64,000 nt of DNA from Nannocystis sp. RBIL2 (GCF_026626745.1 NZ_JAPNJW010000001.1:3642001-3706000), one strand, 5' to 3'; shown: positions 27,901 to 37,770, numbered from the stretch's first letter. Notes: generated by a model not told the origin, from the sequence alone. Made by a program: numbers and translations.

Positions 27901-28159
27901 GCGCCACGGCCGCCGCCTCGGTCGACTCGGCGTAGCCCTTGCGCTTCTTCTCGTCGACGAGCTTGGCGAACACCGAACGCGCGGTGGTCTCGGCGACTGG
28001 CGCCTCGGTCTTGGTGCCGTCCTTCAGCGGCGCGCCGCGGCGGCCGAACTGGAAGTTGACGACGAACTTGCCCTTGCTCACCTCGCACAGGTCGACGATG
28101 TAGACCTTGTCGGAGGAGCCTTCGCGCAGGCCGAGGGAGACGCGACGGATCAACTTCAC
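24959..28159 (-). CDS. WGR-domain protein with HEAT-like repeats
   Basis: Protein of 1066 residues. An N-terminal WGR domain (residues about 1-75) includes V-N-F-Q-F-G-R-R-G and ends in K-R-K-G-Y. Residues about 110-1060 are an array of helical HEAT-like repeats, many of the form A-V-R-S-L-G-I-R-L-F-G or V-R-Q-A-A-W-S-F-F. This layout resembles the MolR/YehI-like group. I chose the GTG at 28159 because GGGAG lies 4 nt upstream and the WGR domain starts directly after it; the longer frame adds 26 residues. The stop overlaps the SWIM gene, so the two are coupled. WGR domains bind nucleic acids in PARPs; here that is inference. Confidence 0.75.
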   Translation of the reverse strand: MKLIRRVSLGLREGSSDKVYIVDLCEVSKGKFVVNFQFGRRGAPLKDGTKTEAPVAETTARSVFAKLVDEKKRKGYAESTEAAAVARTLGGAPSETAATAAPARKASSAFTSPKEAILARLQGGGGRKPWKPARVVWRAGEYRLREAVPHLIRLIGTGDLMLDYCIAWALARCGDADTFTALARARNEPGLQASSLDEALKLFIPRASKSDMVMRMTLEMLRGWSDELRDAVAARARAALPPALKEFAGKGDPEAFAAVLLAALAAGDTAALEDIYRIDDETVRPGLLAGLRTIPLQVGSFRHVRHVLKMAEVRGDAEVFGLIAYRVEKTPAAFGSRRNVFLGGGRWTDVAKELKRPDSRLAYSSKTRDFLRRRAFRSLRRLAEAGDALSYVKMAVGVLLPFSDADGQEVKTATRYNYSTRKNKVTRWDRFAAYHAFNAILYGGNSPRYEPRVRGATWRCRGNYKPGDPAPASREEAFPKIWDQVPMGLMHLLSESTCTLVHEFAVRAVRDNKEFLGALDVDGIVMLLERPFEVTAQLGFELARARYNPEEPDLALVAAVANCAVPAARKLAHGWIDNNRARFVEAHDLLIALLFSAHADTRAYARVLLQGVPLLSAAASALIGRVVAGLLALPNTPAAGEVAADVGETVMRAFARPLRGIGLGVVVDLVAHPLEGVQLLAANILLNHDTRPEDLPEQLVAALAVESKHAAVRSLGIRLFGELPDSVLVHRGALMLAFLTSAHVDQRDAIRPVVQRLAARDPAFAAAIVAPLIGALLVKEVHEGVHSFVLRLLKTDLEQGLGAVDKDLVMRLLRAKASAAQELGGILLARNVDPDSLDVGEVARLASHEILAVRQAAWSFFERNVERIRRELPQAIKILDAKWDDSRAFAFAFFRERLQPGDFPPDVLVAIADSVRADVQSFGREMITRCFQEEHGLDYLRRLSEHPSADVQLFATNYLERYAAGSVERLRELLPYFLGVLSRVNRGRVAKARVFRFLTLEAEKSPEAAQLVAELMTRQSLTMAIGDRAASVVAMVEVRQRFGDVPLPIEIRQPPVRTKGQVQRGV

Positions 28160-28333
28160 GGCACTCCCGCTATAGCCCTGACCGGCTTGCACCTGCAAGC
28201 AGGTGCGAGCGCCGGCCGGGATCACGCGCGAGGGCACGCGCGCGCACCCGCCCCCACCCGCACTCGCGCCGACCGGGACCCTCCGCGGCCCGATTCGGGC
28301 CCGCGGGCGGTACTCGGCGCCCGCCGGGCCTGA

Positions 28334-28339
28334 TACAGT
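28334..28339 (+). promoter_or_regulatory. -10-like hexamer close to start
   Basis: TACAGT, within TGATACAGT, lies 8 nt before the ATG at 28348. The preceding TGA resembles an extended -10. No clear -35. Confidence 0.3.
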
Positions 28340-28347
28340 CGCAGGCG

Positions 28348-29955
28348 ATGTCGCGCCCCCGCCTCGCGTCCATCGTGGCGATCGTCCTCCTGCCCGCGTG
28401 CGCCGACGACCCGGCGAGCGGGACCGAGTCCCTGCCCTCGTCGACCAGCACCACCGGCGACGCCTCGACCTCGACCGGCGCCGAGACGCCGACGACGACC
28501 GCGGCCGCGAGCTCGACCACCGGCGACGACGAGACCCCCGCGCTCGAGTACGCCCGCGGGATCCGCCTGACCCGCGCCACCCTCAATCAGGGCGTGCAGC
28601 TGGAGATCGTGCGCGACGGCGCCGAGGTGCCGAGCGGCGAGCTCGGGGCCCGCCTGCTGTCCGGGCGCAAGGCGGTGATGCGCGCCGACTGGCTGCTGCA
28701 CGCCGGCTTCACGCCCCGGGAGATCGTCGGCCGCCTGACGCTCTGGACGCCCGACGGCGAGACCCGCGTCGACGACTTCAAGGTGATGGTGAACGGGCCG
28801 AGCAACGACGGCGACCTGTTCACGACCTTCTCGTGGGAGCTGCCGGCGTCGCTGGTCGGGCCGGGGCTGCAGTACCGCATCGAGGCGCTCGAGCCCGACC
28901 CTGCGCTGGCCTCCGGCGAGATCAGCGACCCGCCGCCGATCCTGCCGCTGGCCGGTCGCGGCACGCTGCACGTCGAGGACGCGCCGATGGAGCTCAAGGT
29001 CGAGCTGGTGCCGCTGCAGCACGTGATCGACGGCATGACCTGCACGCCGACGATCACCGACGCGGACATCGAGGCGATGCGGGTGTGGCTCGAGCAACAC
29101 AACCCCGTCCAGCGCGCGGTGCTGACGGTCCACGCGCCGTGGGAGTACACCGCGACGATCGGCAACGAGCCCAACGGGTTCGTGCCGATCTTGACCAAGC
29201 TCGGCGAGCTGCGGGCCGCCGACGCGCCGGCCGACAACGTCTACTACTACGGCCTCATCGAGAGCTGCGACGGCTATCCGCCGGGGCTCCTGGGCCAGGC
29301 GGCGGGGATCCCCGACTTGCCCACCAAGGGCTACGCGTACCAGCGCCTGGCCGTGGGCCGCTATCAATCGTCAGGGGCCGCCGCGCGCGACACCTTCGTC
29401 CACGAGGTCGGCCACACTCAGGGCCTCTATCACGTGCGCTGCAGCGGCGGCGAGGCCGGGGCCGACCCCGAATACCCGTACGCCAACGGCCGGATCGGCC
29501 GCTGGGGCTACGGGATCCACGACACCGGGATGCGCTCGCCGACCAGCTTCCGCGACTACATGAGCTACTGCTCGCAGTCGTGGGTGTCGGACTTCGGGTG
29601 GGAGAAGACTTTCGACAGCATCCGCGAGCTTACGTCGTGGGACGCCGGCGGGGCTCCGCTCGATCCGGCGCCGCAGCCGATCGTGGTCGGCACCCTGATG
29701 AAGGACGGCAAGACCCACTGGTACACGACCACCGGCGCGGTGCCGCTGCGCGGGCGCGCGAGCGACACCTTCGTCGAGTTCGCGCTCGACGGTGAGACCG
29801 TGCGCGAGCCGGCCGCGGCGCTGGAGATCCCCGACAGCGACGCGACGATGGTGGTCGCCGCCCTGCCCGCGGGGACGCTGGCCGGCCTGTCTTTTAAAAC
29901 GGGCGGCAAGCTGCGCGCGGCGGTGTCCGCCAGCCAGGTCGTGCGCCTGCACTGA
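28348..29955 (+). CDS. Lipoprotein zinc metalloprotease (metzincin type)
   Basis: Lipoprotein of 535 residues. The signal peptide has lipobox L-P-A-C (Cys about 18), then a Ser/Thr linker to about residue 65. The catalytic motif H-E-V-G-H-T-Q-G-L-Y-H (His at about 352, 356 and 362, Glu 353) is followed by D-Y-M-S-Y-C, which supplies the metzincin Met-turn. The region between linker and protease contains beta-rich sequence, and a short beta domain follows the protease. The gene stands alone between the leftward WGR operon and the trehalose operon. Likely a surface-anchored protease; specificity unknown. Confidence 0.8.
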   Translation: MSRPRLASIVAIVLLPACADDPASGTESLPSSTSTTGDASTSTGAETPTTTAAASSTTGDDETPALEYARGIRLTRATLNQGVQLEIVRDGAEVPSGELGARLLSGRKAVMRADWLLHAGFTPREIVGRLTLWTPDGETRVDDFKVMVNGPSNDGDLFTTFSWELPASLVGPGLQYRIEALEPDPALASGEISDPPPILPLAGRGTLHVEDAPMELKVELVPLQHVIDGMTCTPTITDADIEAMRVWLEQHNPVQRAVLTVHAPWEYTATIGNEPNGFVPILTKLGELRAADAPADNVYYYGLIESCDGYPPGLLGQAAGIPDLPTKGYAYQRLAVGRYQSSGAAARDTFVHEVGHTQGLYHVRCSGGEAGADPEYPYANGRIGRWGYGIHDTGMRSPTSFRDYMSYCSQSWVSDFGWEKTFDSIRELTSWDAGGAPLDPAPQPIVVGTLMKDGKTHWYTTTGAVPLRGRASDTFVEFALDGETVREPAAALEIPDSDATMVVAALPAGTLAGLSFKTGGKLRAAVSASQVVRLH

Positions 29956-30420
29956 CGCGCGGCTTGGCGCCTGACTCAAAGGGCATGTCTCCCACGACAT
30001 GTCCAAAAAGACGTTCTGTGTAGCCCGACCTCCGGACTGCGACCGGCCTGTCTTTCTCGCAAGAAAGACTCGACCCGCGACCCAGGCGAATTACCCGGCG
30101 AGGGGCCCGGCCCCGGGATCTGGCACGAGCCGTGGGGAGTCGGTCTTGCGCGGCTCACGCCGTTCAGCCCGGTCGACGCGGGCGCCGAGCCCCTGGCGCG
30201 ACAGAGCCGACAAAAGCCGCGCGGCCGGACATCGTTTGCTCGCCTCGGTTTTCCGAGCACGTCTCTCCTGGTCGCCCCGGCACCCGTCATGACGACGCGA
30301 AGGATCGACTTCAAAGTGCGGCGCGAGCGGCTCCGGCCGGCGCGTCGGGAGCTCCCGGACAGCGAGCGCGACCTCCTCGTCGAATGCCGCGGCCGCCGGG
30401 CGTGACAGCGAGAAAATACC
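29956..30420. other. 465-bp intergenic region
   Basis: The region holds repeat-family copies (GGGCATGTCTCCCACGACAT, 29982-30001), then a hairpin with arms GTCTTTCT / AGAAAGAC around CGCA (30051-30070). That hairpin could terminate the protease gene. The rest, to the glgX start, shows no convincing gene; a 38-codon frame at 30289-30405 lacks a ribosome site. A promoter for the trehalose operon must lie here but I cannot place it. Confidence 0.5.
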
Positions 30421-32550
30421 GTGCGCATCCGCCCTGGCAATGCATACCCGCTCGGAGCGACCTGGGACGGTCGGACCGGGACCAACTTCGCCCTCTACAG
30501 CGAGCACGCCTCGCGGGTCGAGCTCGTGTTGATCGACGCCGACGGCGGTGAGCAGCGGGTGCCGCTGCGCGAGCGGACCGCCTTCGTGTGGCACGCCTTC
30601 GTCGAGGGCGTCGGCCCCGGCCAGCGCTACGGCTACCACGTCGACGGCCCGTGGGCGCCCGAGGAGGGCCTGCGCTTCAACCCGCGCAACCTCCTGACCG
30701 ACCCGTACGCCAAGGCCTTCAGCGGCGTCACCCGCTGGGAGGACGGCACCTTCTCCTACGACATCGCCAGCGACAGCCCCGACCGCGACCTCATCGCCAA
30801 CCCGCACGAGAGCTGGGGCGTGCCGCTCGGCGTCGTCGTCGATCCAGGCTTCGACTGGCAGGACGACCGCCGGCCGCACGTCCCGCTGCACAAGACCATC
30901 GTCTACGAGACGCACGTCAAGGGCCTGACGATGCGCCACCCCGAGGTCCCGCCCGAGCTGCGCGGGACCTACCTCGGCGTCGGCAGCCCGCCGATCGTGC
31001 GCCACCTGACCGAGCTCGGCGTCACCGCGGTCGAGCTGCTGCCGGTGCATCAATTCGTCGACGACAAGTTCCTGCTCGACCGCGGCCTGCGCAACTACTG
31101 GGGCTACAACACGATCGGCTTCTTCGCCCCCGACGTGCGCTACCGCAGCGGCGAGCGCGTCGCCGCCGAGGTCCAGCAATTCAAGGAGATGGTCCGCGCG
31201 CTGCATCGGGCCGGCATCGAGGTGATCCTCGACGTCGTCTACAACCACACCGCCGAGGGCAACCACCTCGGGCCGACCTTCAGCTTCCGCGGCATCGACA
31301 ACCCGACCTACTACCGGCTCGTGCCGGACGCCCCGCGCTACTACTACGATTACACCGGCACGGGCAACAGCCTCAACGTGCGGCACCCGCAGACCCTGCA
31401 GCTCATCATGGATTCGCTGCGCTACTGGATCCTCGAGATGCACGTCGACGGGTTCCGCTTCGACCTCGCCGCCACCCTCGCGCGCGGCCTGTACGAGGTC
31501 GAGCAGCTGTCGTCGTTCTTCACCATCATCCACCAGGATCCGGTGATAAGTCAGGTCAAGCTGATCGCCGAGCCGTGGGACCTCGGCGAGGGCGGCTACC
31601 AGGTCGGCAACTTCCCGGTGCGCTGGGCCGAGTGGAACGGCAAGTACCGCGACACCATGCGCTCGTTCTGGCGCGGCGACGGCGGCGTCGCCGGCGACCT
31701 CGGCTACCGCCTGTCGGGCAGCAGCGACCTCTACCAGAACGACGGGCGCCGGCCGTACATGAGCGTCAACTTCGTCACCGCGCACGACGGCTTCACCCTC
31801 GCCGACCTCGTCGCCTACGACCACAAGCACAACGAGGCCAACCACGAGGACAACCGCGACGGCGAGGACCACAACCGCTCGTGGAATTGCGGCGCCGAGG
31901 GCCCGACCGACGACCCCGAGGTGCGGGCGCTGCGGCAGCGGCAGCAGCGGAATATGTTGGCGACGCTGCTCTTGTCGCAGGGCACGCCGATGATCGCCGG
32001 CGGCGACGAGATCGGGCGCACCCAGGGCGGCAACAACAACGCCTATTGCCAGGACAACGAGATCAGCTGGTACGACTGGGAGCTCGACGACGAGCGGCGC
32101 GCTCTGCTGCGGTTCGTGCAGCGGACCCTCCGCGTCTACCACGACCACCCCGCGCTGCAGCGCTCCAAGTTCTTCAAGGGTCGCAAGATCCGCGGCGGCG
32201 ACGTCCACGACATCATGTGGCTGCGTCCCGACGGCGAGCAGCTGTCCGACGACGACTGGCAGGACCCGACCACCCAGAGCCTCGGCATGTTCCTCGCCGG
32301 CCACGGCGTCGACGACGTCGACGACGAGGGCGAGCCGATCCGCGACGACGACCTCTTGCTGGTGCTCAACGGCAGCCTGAGCCCGGTCGAGTTCGTGCTG
32401 CCCCCGCTGCACGCCGCCTGGGAGCGGCTCGTCGACACCGCCGCCGACGAGCCCCACGGCCAGGTCGCCGGCGGCGAGCGGGCCGAGCTGCCGCCCAAGA
32501 CCCTCGTGCTGTTCCGCGGCGTCGATCCGGACATGACCCATGACACATGA
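30421..32550 (+). CDS. glgX: Glycogen debranching enzyme GlgX/TreX
   Basis: Protein of 709 residues, GTG start. An N-terminal CBM48-type domain (P-L-G-A-T-W-D-G...N-F-A-L-Y-S) is followed by a GH13 barrel with D-V-V-Y-N-H, D-G-F-R-F-D (nucleophile Asp), L-I-A-E-P-W-D (acid/base Glu) and V-T-A-H-D-G-F. Size and the [12 protein letters not shown] segment are typical of isoamylase-type GlgX/TreX. It removes alpha-1,6 branches from glycogen, giving linear maltodextrins for the next two enzymes. It overlaps treZ by 11 nt, the first gene of a three-gene operon. Confidence 0.93.
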   Translation: MRIRPGNAYPLGATWDGRTGTNFALYSEHASRVELVLIDADGGEQRVPLRERTAFVWHAFVEGVGPGQRYGYHVDGPWAPEEGLRFNPRNLLTDPYAKAFSGVTRWEDGTFSYDIASDSPDRDLIANPHESWGVPLGVVVDPGFDWQDDRRPHVPLHKTIVYETHVKGLTMRHPEVPPELRGTYLGVGSPPIVRHLTELGVTAVELLPVHQFVDDKFLLDRGLRNYWGYNTIGFFAPDVRYRSGERVAAEVQQFKEMVRALHRAGIEVILDVVYNHTAEGNHLGPTFSFRGIDNPTYYRLVPDAPRYYYDYTGTGNSLNVRHPQTLQLIMDSLRYWILEMHVDGFRFDLAATLARGLYEVEQLSSFFTIIHQDPVISQVKLIAEPWDLGEGGYQVGNFPVRWAEWNGKYRDTMRSFWRGDGGVAGDLGYRLSGSSDLYQNDGRRPYMSVNFVTAHDGFTLADLVAYDHKHNEANHEDNRDGEDHNRSWNCGAEGPTDDPEVRALRQRQQRNMLATLLLSQGTPMIAGGDEIGRTQGGNNNAYCQDNEISWYDWELDDERRALLRFVQRTLRVYHDHPALQRSKFFKGRKIRGGDVHDIMWLRPDGEQLSDDDWQDPTTQSLGMFLAGHGVDDVDDEGEPIRDDDLLLVLNGSLSPVEFVLPPLHAAWERLVDTAADEPHGQVAGGERAELPPKTLVLFRGVDPDMTHDT

Positions 32551-34348
32551 ACCTTCCGACATGTCGAACCTCGGCGCCGCGCTCGTCGACGGCGGCGTCC
32601 GCTTCCGCGTGTGGAGCACCCGCGCCGGCCGCGTCGCGGTCGTCCTGTACGAGCGCCCCGAGGACGGCGGTCCGCCGGTCGCCCGCGAGGAGCGGCCGCT
32701 GCAGCCGCTCGGCGACGGCCTGTTCGAGGCGTTCCACGACCTGCCCGAGGGCACTCTGTACCGCTTCAAGCTCGACGACGCCGAGGTCCCCGACCCCTAC
32801 GCGCGCGCCCTGCCCTTCGGCGTGCACGGCCCGGCCGAGGTCGTGCGCGCGCACCACGAGTGGCGCGCGACCGAGTGGCGGCCGCGGCCGCTGACGGACT
32901 GCGTGATCTACGAGCTGCACGTCGGCACCTTCACGCCCGAGGGCACCTTCGCGGCGGCGACGGAGAAGCTGCCGCTGCTCGCCGAGCTCGGGGTGACGGC
33001 GATCGAGCTGATGCCGCTGTCGAGCTTCTCCGGCGGGCGCGGGTGGGGCTACGACGGCGTCGGCCACTTCGCGCCGCACGCCGGCTACGGGCGCCCCGAC
33101 GAGCTGCGGGCGCTGGTCGACGCGGCCCACCTGCTCGGCATGAACGTCCTGCTCGACGTCGTCTACAACCACTTCGGGCCGGAGGGGAACTACCTCGGCA
33201 GCTACAGCCCGGAGTACTTCGCCCACGCGGTGCAGACCCCGTGGGGCGACGCCCTGAACTTCGCCACCCCGGCGATGCGCCGCCTGGTGATCGACAACGC
33301 CCGCTACTGGCTGACCGAGTTCGGCTTCGACGGCCTGCGCCTCGACGCCACCCACGCGATGGTCGACCCGACCGAGCGGCCGATCCTCGCCGAGCTCGCG
33401 GCCGAGGTCCGCGCCTTGCCGGAGCACCGCCTGCTCATCGCCGAGGACGAGACCCATGACCCCGCGCTGGTACTCGAACGCGGCCTCGACGCGATCTGGG
33501 CCGACGACTTCCACCACGTCGTCCACGTCGTCCTCACCGGCGAGCGCGACGGCTACTACGACGCCTTCGAGCCCAGGGTCTTCGAGCTGGCCCGCTGCAT
33601 CGAGCGCGGCTTCGTCTACGAGGGTCAGGCGTGGCCGCCCTCGGGCAAGCCGCGCGGCGCCGACGCCAGCGGCCTGCCCGCGCCCGCCTTCGTCTACTGC
33701 CTGCAGAACCACGACCAGGTCGGCAACCGGGCCCTCGGGGACCGCCTGCACCACCAGGCCGCGCTCGACCTCTACTGCGCCGCCTCGATGCTGCTGCTGT
33801 TCTTGCCGATGACGCCGCTGCTGTGGATGGGCCAGGAGTGGGCCGCGAGCGCGCCGTGGCAATACTTCACCGACCACCCGCCGGAGCTCGGCGAGAAGGT
33901 CACCGCCGGCCGGCGCGCCGAGTTCAAGCTGTTCGCCGCCTTCCACGACCCCGAACAACAGAAGCAGATCCCCGACCCCCAGGACCCCGCGACCTTCGAG
34001 CGCTCGCGCCTCGACTGGGGCGAGCGCGACGCGGGCGAGCACGCCGGGGTGCTCGAGCTCTACCGCGCCCTGCTGCACCTGCGGCGATCCGACGAGACGA
34101 TCAGGGCGCATGACCGATCGAACATGTCCGTGGGGATCGTCGGCGAGCACGTGATGTGGGTCCTGCGCAAGGGCCCGGGCGGCGACCGCCTGCTGGTCGT
34201 CGACTTCGGCCCGCGCGAAGCCGGCGGCCCGCCGACCCCGCCGGAGGGGCGCGCGTGGCGGCTCTTGCTGAGCAGCGGCAGCGAGGCCCACCCGGCACTG
34301 CCGCCGGCCCGCGCGGCCATCTACGCGGCCGACGGAGACGCGCAGTGA
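32540..34348 (+). CDS. treZ: Malto-oligosyltrehalose trehalohydrolase
   Basis: Protein of 602 residues. An N-terminal beta domain is followed by a GH13 barrel with [14 protein letters not shown] (nucleophile Asp), L-I-A-E-D-E (acid/base Glu) and Q-N-H-D-Q-V-G-N. The A-T-H-A-M and W-A-D-D-F-H-H segments are characteristic of TreZ. It releases trehalose from maltooligosyl-trehalose made by TreY. It overlaps glgX upstream and treY downstream (GTGA, 4 nt), implying coupled translation of the pathway. Confidence 0.93.
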   Translation: MTHEPSDMSNLGAALVDGGVRFRVWSTRAGRVAVVLYERPEDGGPPVAREERPLQPLGDGLFEAFHDLPEGTLYRFKLDDAEVPDPYARALPFGVHGPAEVVRAHHEWRATEWRPRPLTDCVIYELHVGTFTPEGTFAAATEKLPLLAELGVTAIELMPLSSFSGGRGWGYDGVGHFAPHAGYGRPDELRALVDAAHLLGMNVLLDVVYNHFGPEGNYLGSYSPEYFAHAVQTPWGDALNFATPAMRRLVIDNARYWLTEFGFDGLRLDATHAMVDPTERPILAELAAEVRALPEHRLLIAEDETHDPALVLERGLDAIWADDFHHVVHVVLTGERDGYYDAFEPRVFELARCIERGFVYEGQAWPPSGKPRGADASGLPAPAFVYCLQNHDQVGNRALGDRLHHQAALDLYCAASMLLLFLPMTPLLWMGQEWAASAPWQYFTDHPPELGEKVTAGRRAEFKLFAAFHDPEQQKQIPDPQDPATFERSRLDWGERDAGEHAGVLELYRALLHLRRSDETIRAHDRSNMSVGIVGEHVMWVLRKGPGGDRLLVVDFGPREAGGPPTPPEGRAWRLLLSSGSEAHPALPPARAAIYAADGDAQ

Positions 34349-37161
34349 CGACCCCCGCCTCGACCTATCGCCTCCAGCTCCACGCCGGCTTCGACTTCCG
34401 CGCCGCCGCGGCGATCACCGACTACCTCGACGCCCTCGGCGTCGACGCCGTCTACACCTCGCCGTACCTGCACGCCGAGCGCGGCAGCACCCACGGCTAC
34501 AACGTCGTCGACCACGGCCGCCTCGGCCCCGAGCTCGGCGACGAGGCCGACTACGACGCCTGGACCGACGGCCTGCGCGCCCGCGGCCTCGGCCACGTGC
34601 TCGACTTCGTGCCGAACCACATGGGCATCGGCAGCGGCGAGAACCGCTGGTGGAACGACGTGCTCGAGAGCGGCGAGGCCTCGATCCACGAGGGCTGGTT
34701 CGACATCGAGTGGGCGCCGCCGAAGGTCGGCATGACCGGCAAGGTGCTCCTGCCGATCCTCGGGCGCCAGTTCGGCGAGGCGCTCGAGGCCGGCGAGCTG
34801 AAGGTCGTGCGCGACGGCGGCAGCTTCTTCGTCGCGTATTACGAGCGCCGCCTGCCGGCCGCGATCAAGTCGCTGCCGCGGATCTTGGGCCCCGCCCTCG
34901 CGCGCCTGAGCCTCGCGGCCGACGACCCGACGCTGGCCGAGCTCCACAGCATCCTGACCGCGATCGATCACCTGCCCGCCGAGGCGAGCACGCCGCCCGA
35001 GGCGCGCGAGCAGCGGGCGCGCGAGAAGGACGTGATCAAGCGCCGCCTGACCGCCTTGCTCGCCGAGTCCGAGCCGATCGCCGCCGCGGTCGACGCCGCC
35101 CTGCAGGAGCTCGCCGGCACGCCCGGCGACCCGCGCAGCTTCGACGCCCTCGAGGCCTTTTTGAATGAGCAGGTCTATCGCCTCAGCTTCTGGCGCGTCG
35201 CCACCGAGGAGATCAACTACCGCCGCTTCTTCGACGTCAACGAGCTGGCGGCGATCAAGATGGAGGACCCCGCGGTGTTCTCGGCCACGCACGCGCTCGT
35301 GCTGCGCAAGCTCTCCGAGGGCCGGATCACCGGCCTCCGCCTCGACCACACCGACGGCCTCTACGACCCCGCGGCCTACTTCGAGGCGCTGCAGGCCGAA
35401 GCGCGGGCGCACGCCCCGGCCGGCGCGCAGCCGCTGTACCTCGTGATCGAGAAGATCCTCGAGCCCGGCGAGGCGCTGCCGCGCAGCTGGCAGGTCGACG
35501 GCACCACCGGCTACGACTTCCTCGGCATCGTCGGTGGCCTGTGGGTCCGCCCCGACTCGGGCCCGCGGCTGACCCGCTTCTATCACCGCTTCATCGCCAC
35601 CGAGCGCGACTACGACGCGATCGCCCACGACTCGCGGCTCGCCATTTTGAGCGCCAGCCTGTCGAGCGAGATCCACATGCTCGCCCACCGGCTCGAGCGG
35701 ATCGCCCAGACCCGCCGGCGCTCCCGCGACTTCACGCGCGTCAGCTTGACCTCCGCGATCGTCGAGACCATCGCCGCCTTCCCGGTCTACCGCACCTACG
35801 TGCGCCCGGACGGCTCGCGGACCGCGAGCGACGACGCGTACATCGACCGCGCGCTGCGCCGGGCCCGGCGGCGCCGCCCCGACGTCGACGCCAGCGTGTT
35901 CGAGTTCCTGCGCGACCTCTTGATGCTGCGCAACCTGCCCGAAGAGGCCGAGCAGCGCGCCGAGGCGGTGCGCTTCGCCATGCGCTTCGCCCAGCTGACC
36001 GGGCCGGTGATCGCCAAGGGCGTCGAGGACACCGCGCTCTACCGCTACAACCGGCTGGTCTGCCTCAACGAGGTCGGCTGCGACCCCGCGATCTTCGGCA
36101 CCTCGATCGACGAGTTCCACGCGCACAACCACCGCCAGCGCGAGTGGTTCCCGCGGACCATGACGACCACCGCGACCCACGACACCAAGCGCGGCGAGGA
36201 CGTGCGGGCCCGCCTGGCGGTGCTGTCGGAGCTGCCGGACGAGTGGCGGCGGGCGGTCTCGGCGTGGAGTCGGATGTCGCGGCCGTACCGGACCGAGGTC
36301 GACGACGACCTGGCGCCGACCCGCAACGACGCCTACCTGTTCTATCAGACAGTCGTCGGCGCCCTGCCGCTGGACGAGCTCGGCGAGGGCGACGCGGTCC
36401 CGCCCGCCTTCGTCGACCGCGTCGCCGCGTACATGGAGAAGGCCACCCGCGAGGCCAAGGAGCGCACCAGCTGGATCTCCAGCGACCCCGCCTACGAGGC
36501 CGCGGTGCAGAAGTTCGTGCGCGAGATGCTGGCCCACCCCGGCTTCTGCGGCCCGGCCGCCGCGCTCGCGCGCAAGCTCTCCACCTACGGCGCGGTCAAC
36601 TCGCTCGCCCAGGTGTGCCTGCGGCTCGCCTCGCCCGGCGTGCCCGACACCTACCAGGGCGGCGAGCTGTGGGACTTCTCGCTCGTCGACCCCGACAACC
36701 GCCGGCCCGTCGACTACGAGCGGCGCCGACAGGCGCTGGCCGACATCCAGGCGCGGGCGTCGGACCCGCGAGGGCGCGCGCGCGACCTGCTGGCCAACTA
36801 CCTCGACGGCCGGATCAAGCTCATGGTCCTGCACCTCGGCCTGAGGCACCGCCGCCAGCACCGCGCCCTCTACCTCAAGGGCAGCTACGCACCGATCGCC
36901 GCCGGCAAGCACGTGGTCGCGTTCCGTCGCGCCCACGGCGACCAGGAGCTCGTGTGCGTGGTCCCGCGGCTGGCGTACACGCTGACGGGCGGCCGCCAGC
37001 CGTGGCCGCTGGGCGCGGCGTGGGGCGAGCAGACTCTGGCGCTGGGCCCGGCCGCGGCCTGGCGCGACCTGCTGACCGGCGCCGAGCACCGCGGCGAGAC
37101 CGTGCCGCTGGCCGACGTGTTCGCCGACCTCCCGGTCTCGCTGCTGGTCCGCGTCCCCTGA
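34345..37161 (+). CDS. treY: Malto-oligosyltrehalose synthase
   Basis: Protein of 938 residues, GTG start overlapping the treZ stop. It opens with S-T-Y-R-L-Q-L-H-A-G-F-D-F, a TreY hallmark, and has V-Y-T-S-P-Y, the G-L-R-L-D-H-T-D-G-L motif with the nucleophile, and T-A-T-H-D-T-K-R-G-E-D near the C-terminal third. Length matches the family, which carries large insertions in the GH13 barrel. It converts the reducing end of maltodextrin into a trehalose unit by intramolecular transglycosylation. With GlgX and TreZ it makes trehalose from glycogen, usually for osmotic or desiccation tolerance. Confidence 0.94.
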   Translation: MTTPASTYRLQLHAGFDFRAAAAITDYLDALGVDAVYTSPYLHAERGSTHGYNVVDHGRLGPELGDEADYDAWTDGLRARGLGHVLDFVPNHMGIGSGENRWWNDVLESGEASIHEGWFDIEWAPPKVGMTGKVLLPILGRQFGEALEAGELKVVRDGGSFFVAYYERRLPAAIKSLPRILGPALARLSLAADDPTLAELHSILTAIDHLPAEASTPPEAREQRAREKDVIKRRLTALLAESEPIAAAVDAALQELAGTPGDPRSFDALEAFLNEQVYRLSFWRVATEEINYRRFFDVNELAAIKMEDPAVFSATHALVLRKLSEGRITGLRLDHTDGLYDPAAYFEALQAEARAHAPAGAQPLYLVIEKILEPGEALPRSWQVDGTTGYDFLGIVGGLWVRPDSGPRLTRFYHRFIATERDYDAIAHDSRLAILSASLSSEIHMLAHRLERIAQTRRRSRDFTRVSLTSAIVETIAAFPVYRTYVRPDGSRTASDDAYIDRALRRARRRRPDVDASVFEFLRDLLMLRNLPEEAEQRAEAVRFAMRFAQLTGPVIAKGVEDTALYRYNRLVCLNEVGCDPAIFGTSIDEFHAHNHRQREWFPRTMTTTATHDTKRGEDVRARLAVLSELPDEWRRAVSAWSRMSRPYRTEVDDDLAPTRNDAYLFYQTVVGALPLDELGEGDAVPPAFVDRVAAYMEKATREAKERTSWISSDPAYEAAVQKFVREMLAHPGFCGPAAALARKLSTYGAVNSLAQVCLRLASPGVPDTYQGGELWDFSLVDPDNRRPVDYERRRQALADIQARASDPRGRARDLLANYLDGRIKLMVLHLGLRHRRQHRALYLKGSYAPIAAGKHVVAFRRAHGDQELVCVVPRLAYTLTGGRQPWPLGAAWGEQTLALGPAAAWRDLLTGAEHRGETVPLADVFADLPVSLLVRVP

Positions 37162-37229
37162 GGCGCGGCGCCTGTCGCTCTCCGCGACGATGCTATACAA
37201 ACGCTCAGCCTCTCCAGGCACGGAGCACC

Positions 37230-37718
37230 ATGACGAAGAACACGTCGGATCAGGCAGACGACGGGAGCGAGGGCGACGCGCGCCGGTGGGTCGCCAGCGG
37301 CTTCACTGCGCAGGTGATCAAGAACGAGGACGACGAGGGCTGGGCCGTGACGATGACGCGCGACGGCGACGCCGAGCCGGTCCTCGTCAGCCCGTGGACC
37401 ATGGGGCGCGACAAGAAGAACCCCAAGCCGCTCAACCACACCGACTTTAAAACGCTGCTGAAGGGCGCGCGAGACGTCCTCACCCGTCACGAGGCCCAGG
37501 CCCGGGCCCGGCGCCACCGCAGCGTCACCGTGATGGCCGAGGGCGAGGCGATCCGCGTCGACCTCGACGTCGCCGCCGACGAGGACGACCCGCACGCGCT
37601 GCTCACCGCGTGGGGCCCCCTCGGCGACAAGCTGGCCGAGCGCCGCGTCGCGCCGGACTTCAAGCTCTCGAGCGCGAGCGCCGGCCGCTGGATCTCCGGC
37701 GGCTTCGGCGACGCCTGA
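37230..37718 (+). CDS. Conserved-looking hypothetical protein after treY
   Basis: Protein of 162 residues, soluble and acidic at both ends, without a signal peptide. Notable segments are A-Q-V-I-K-N-E-D-D-E-G-W-A-V-T-M and a basic helix R-H-E-A-Q-A-R-A-R-R-H-R. GGAG lies 4 nt before the ATG. TATACA preceded by TGC (37191-37199) is a plausible extended -10 giving about a 24-nt leader, so it may have its own promoter rather than depend on the tre operon 68 nt upstream. No family recognised. Confidence 0.6.
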   Translation: MTKNTSDQADDGSEGDARRWVASGFTAQVIKNEDDEGWAVTMTRDGDAEPVLVSPWTMGRDKKNPKPLNHTDFKTLLKGARDVLTRHEAQARARRHRSVTVMAEGEAIRVDLDVAADEDDPHALLTAWGPLGDKLAERRVAPDFKLSSASAGRWISGGFGDA

Positions 37719-37748
37719 GCGGCGGGCCGACGCGCGGATGTCTTCAGG

Positions 37749-37770
37749 GGCATGTCCCGAACGACATGCC
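37749..37770. repeat. Palindrome-family hairpin
   Basis: GGCATGTC and GACATGCC arms around CCGAAC lie 30 nt after the hypothetical gene's stop and could act as its terminator. The rest of 37719-38005 has no convincing gene. Confidence 0.5.

Noticed and set aside
30289..30405. 38-codon basic reading frame upstream of glgX
   Set aside because: No ribosome site, Arg-rich composition typical of chance frames in GC-rich DNA, and no neighbour to support it.
34321..37221. 966-codon frame antisense to treY
   Set aside because: Composition is biased (Val/Gly/Arg/Asp/Leu) with no recognisable domain, and the plus strand encodes a complete TreY.
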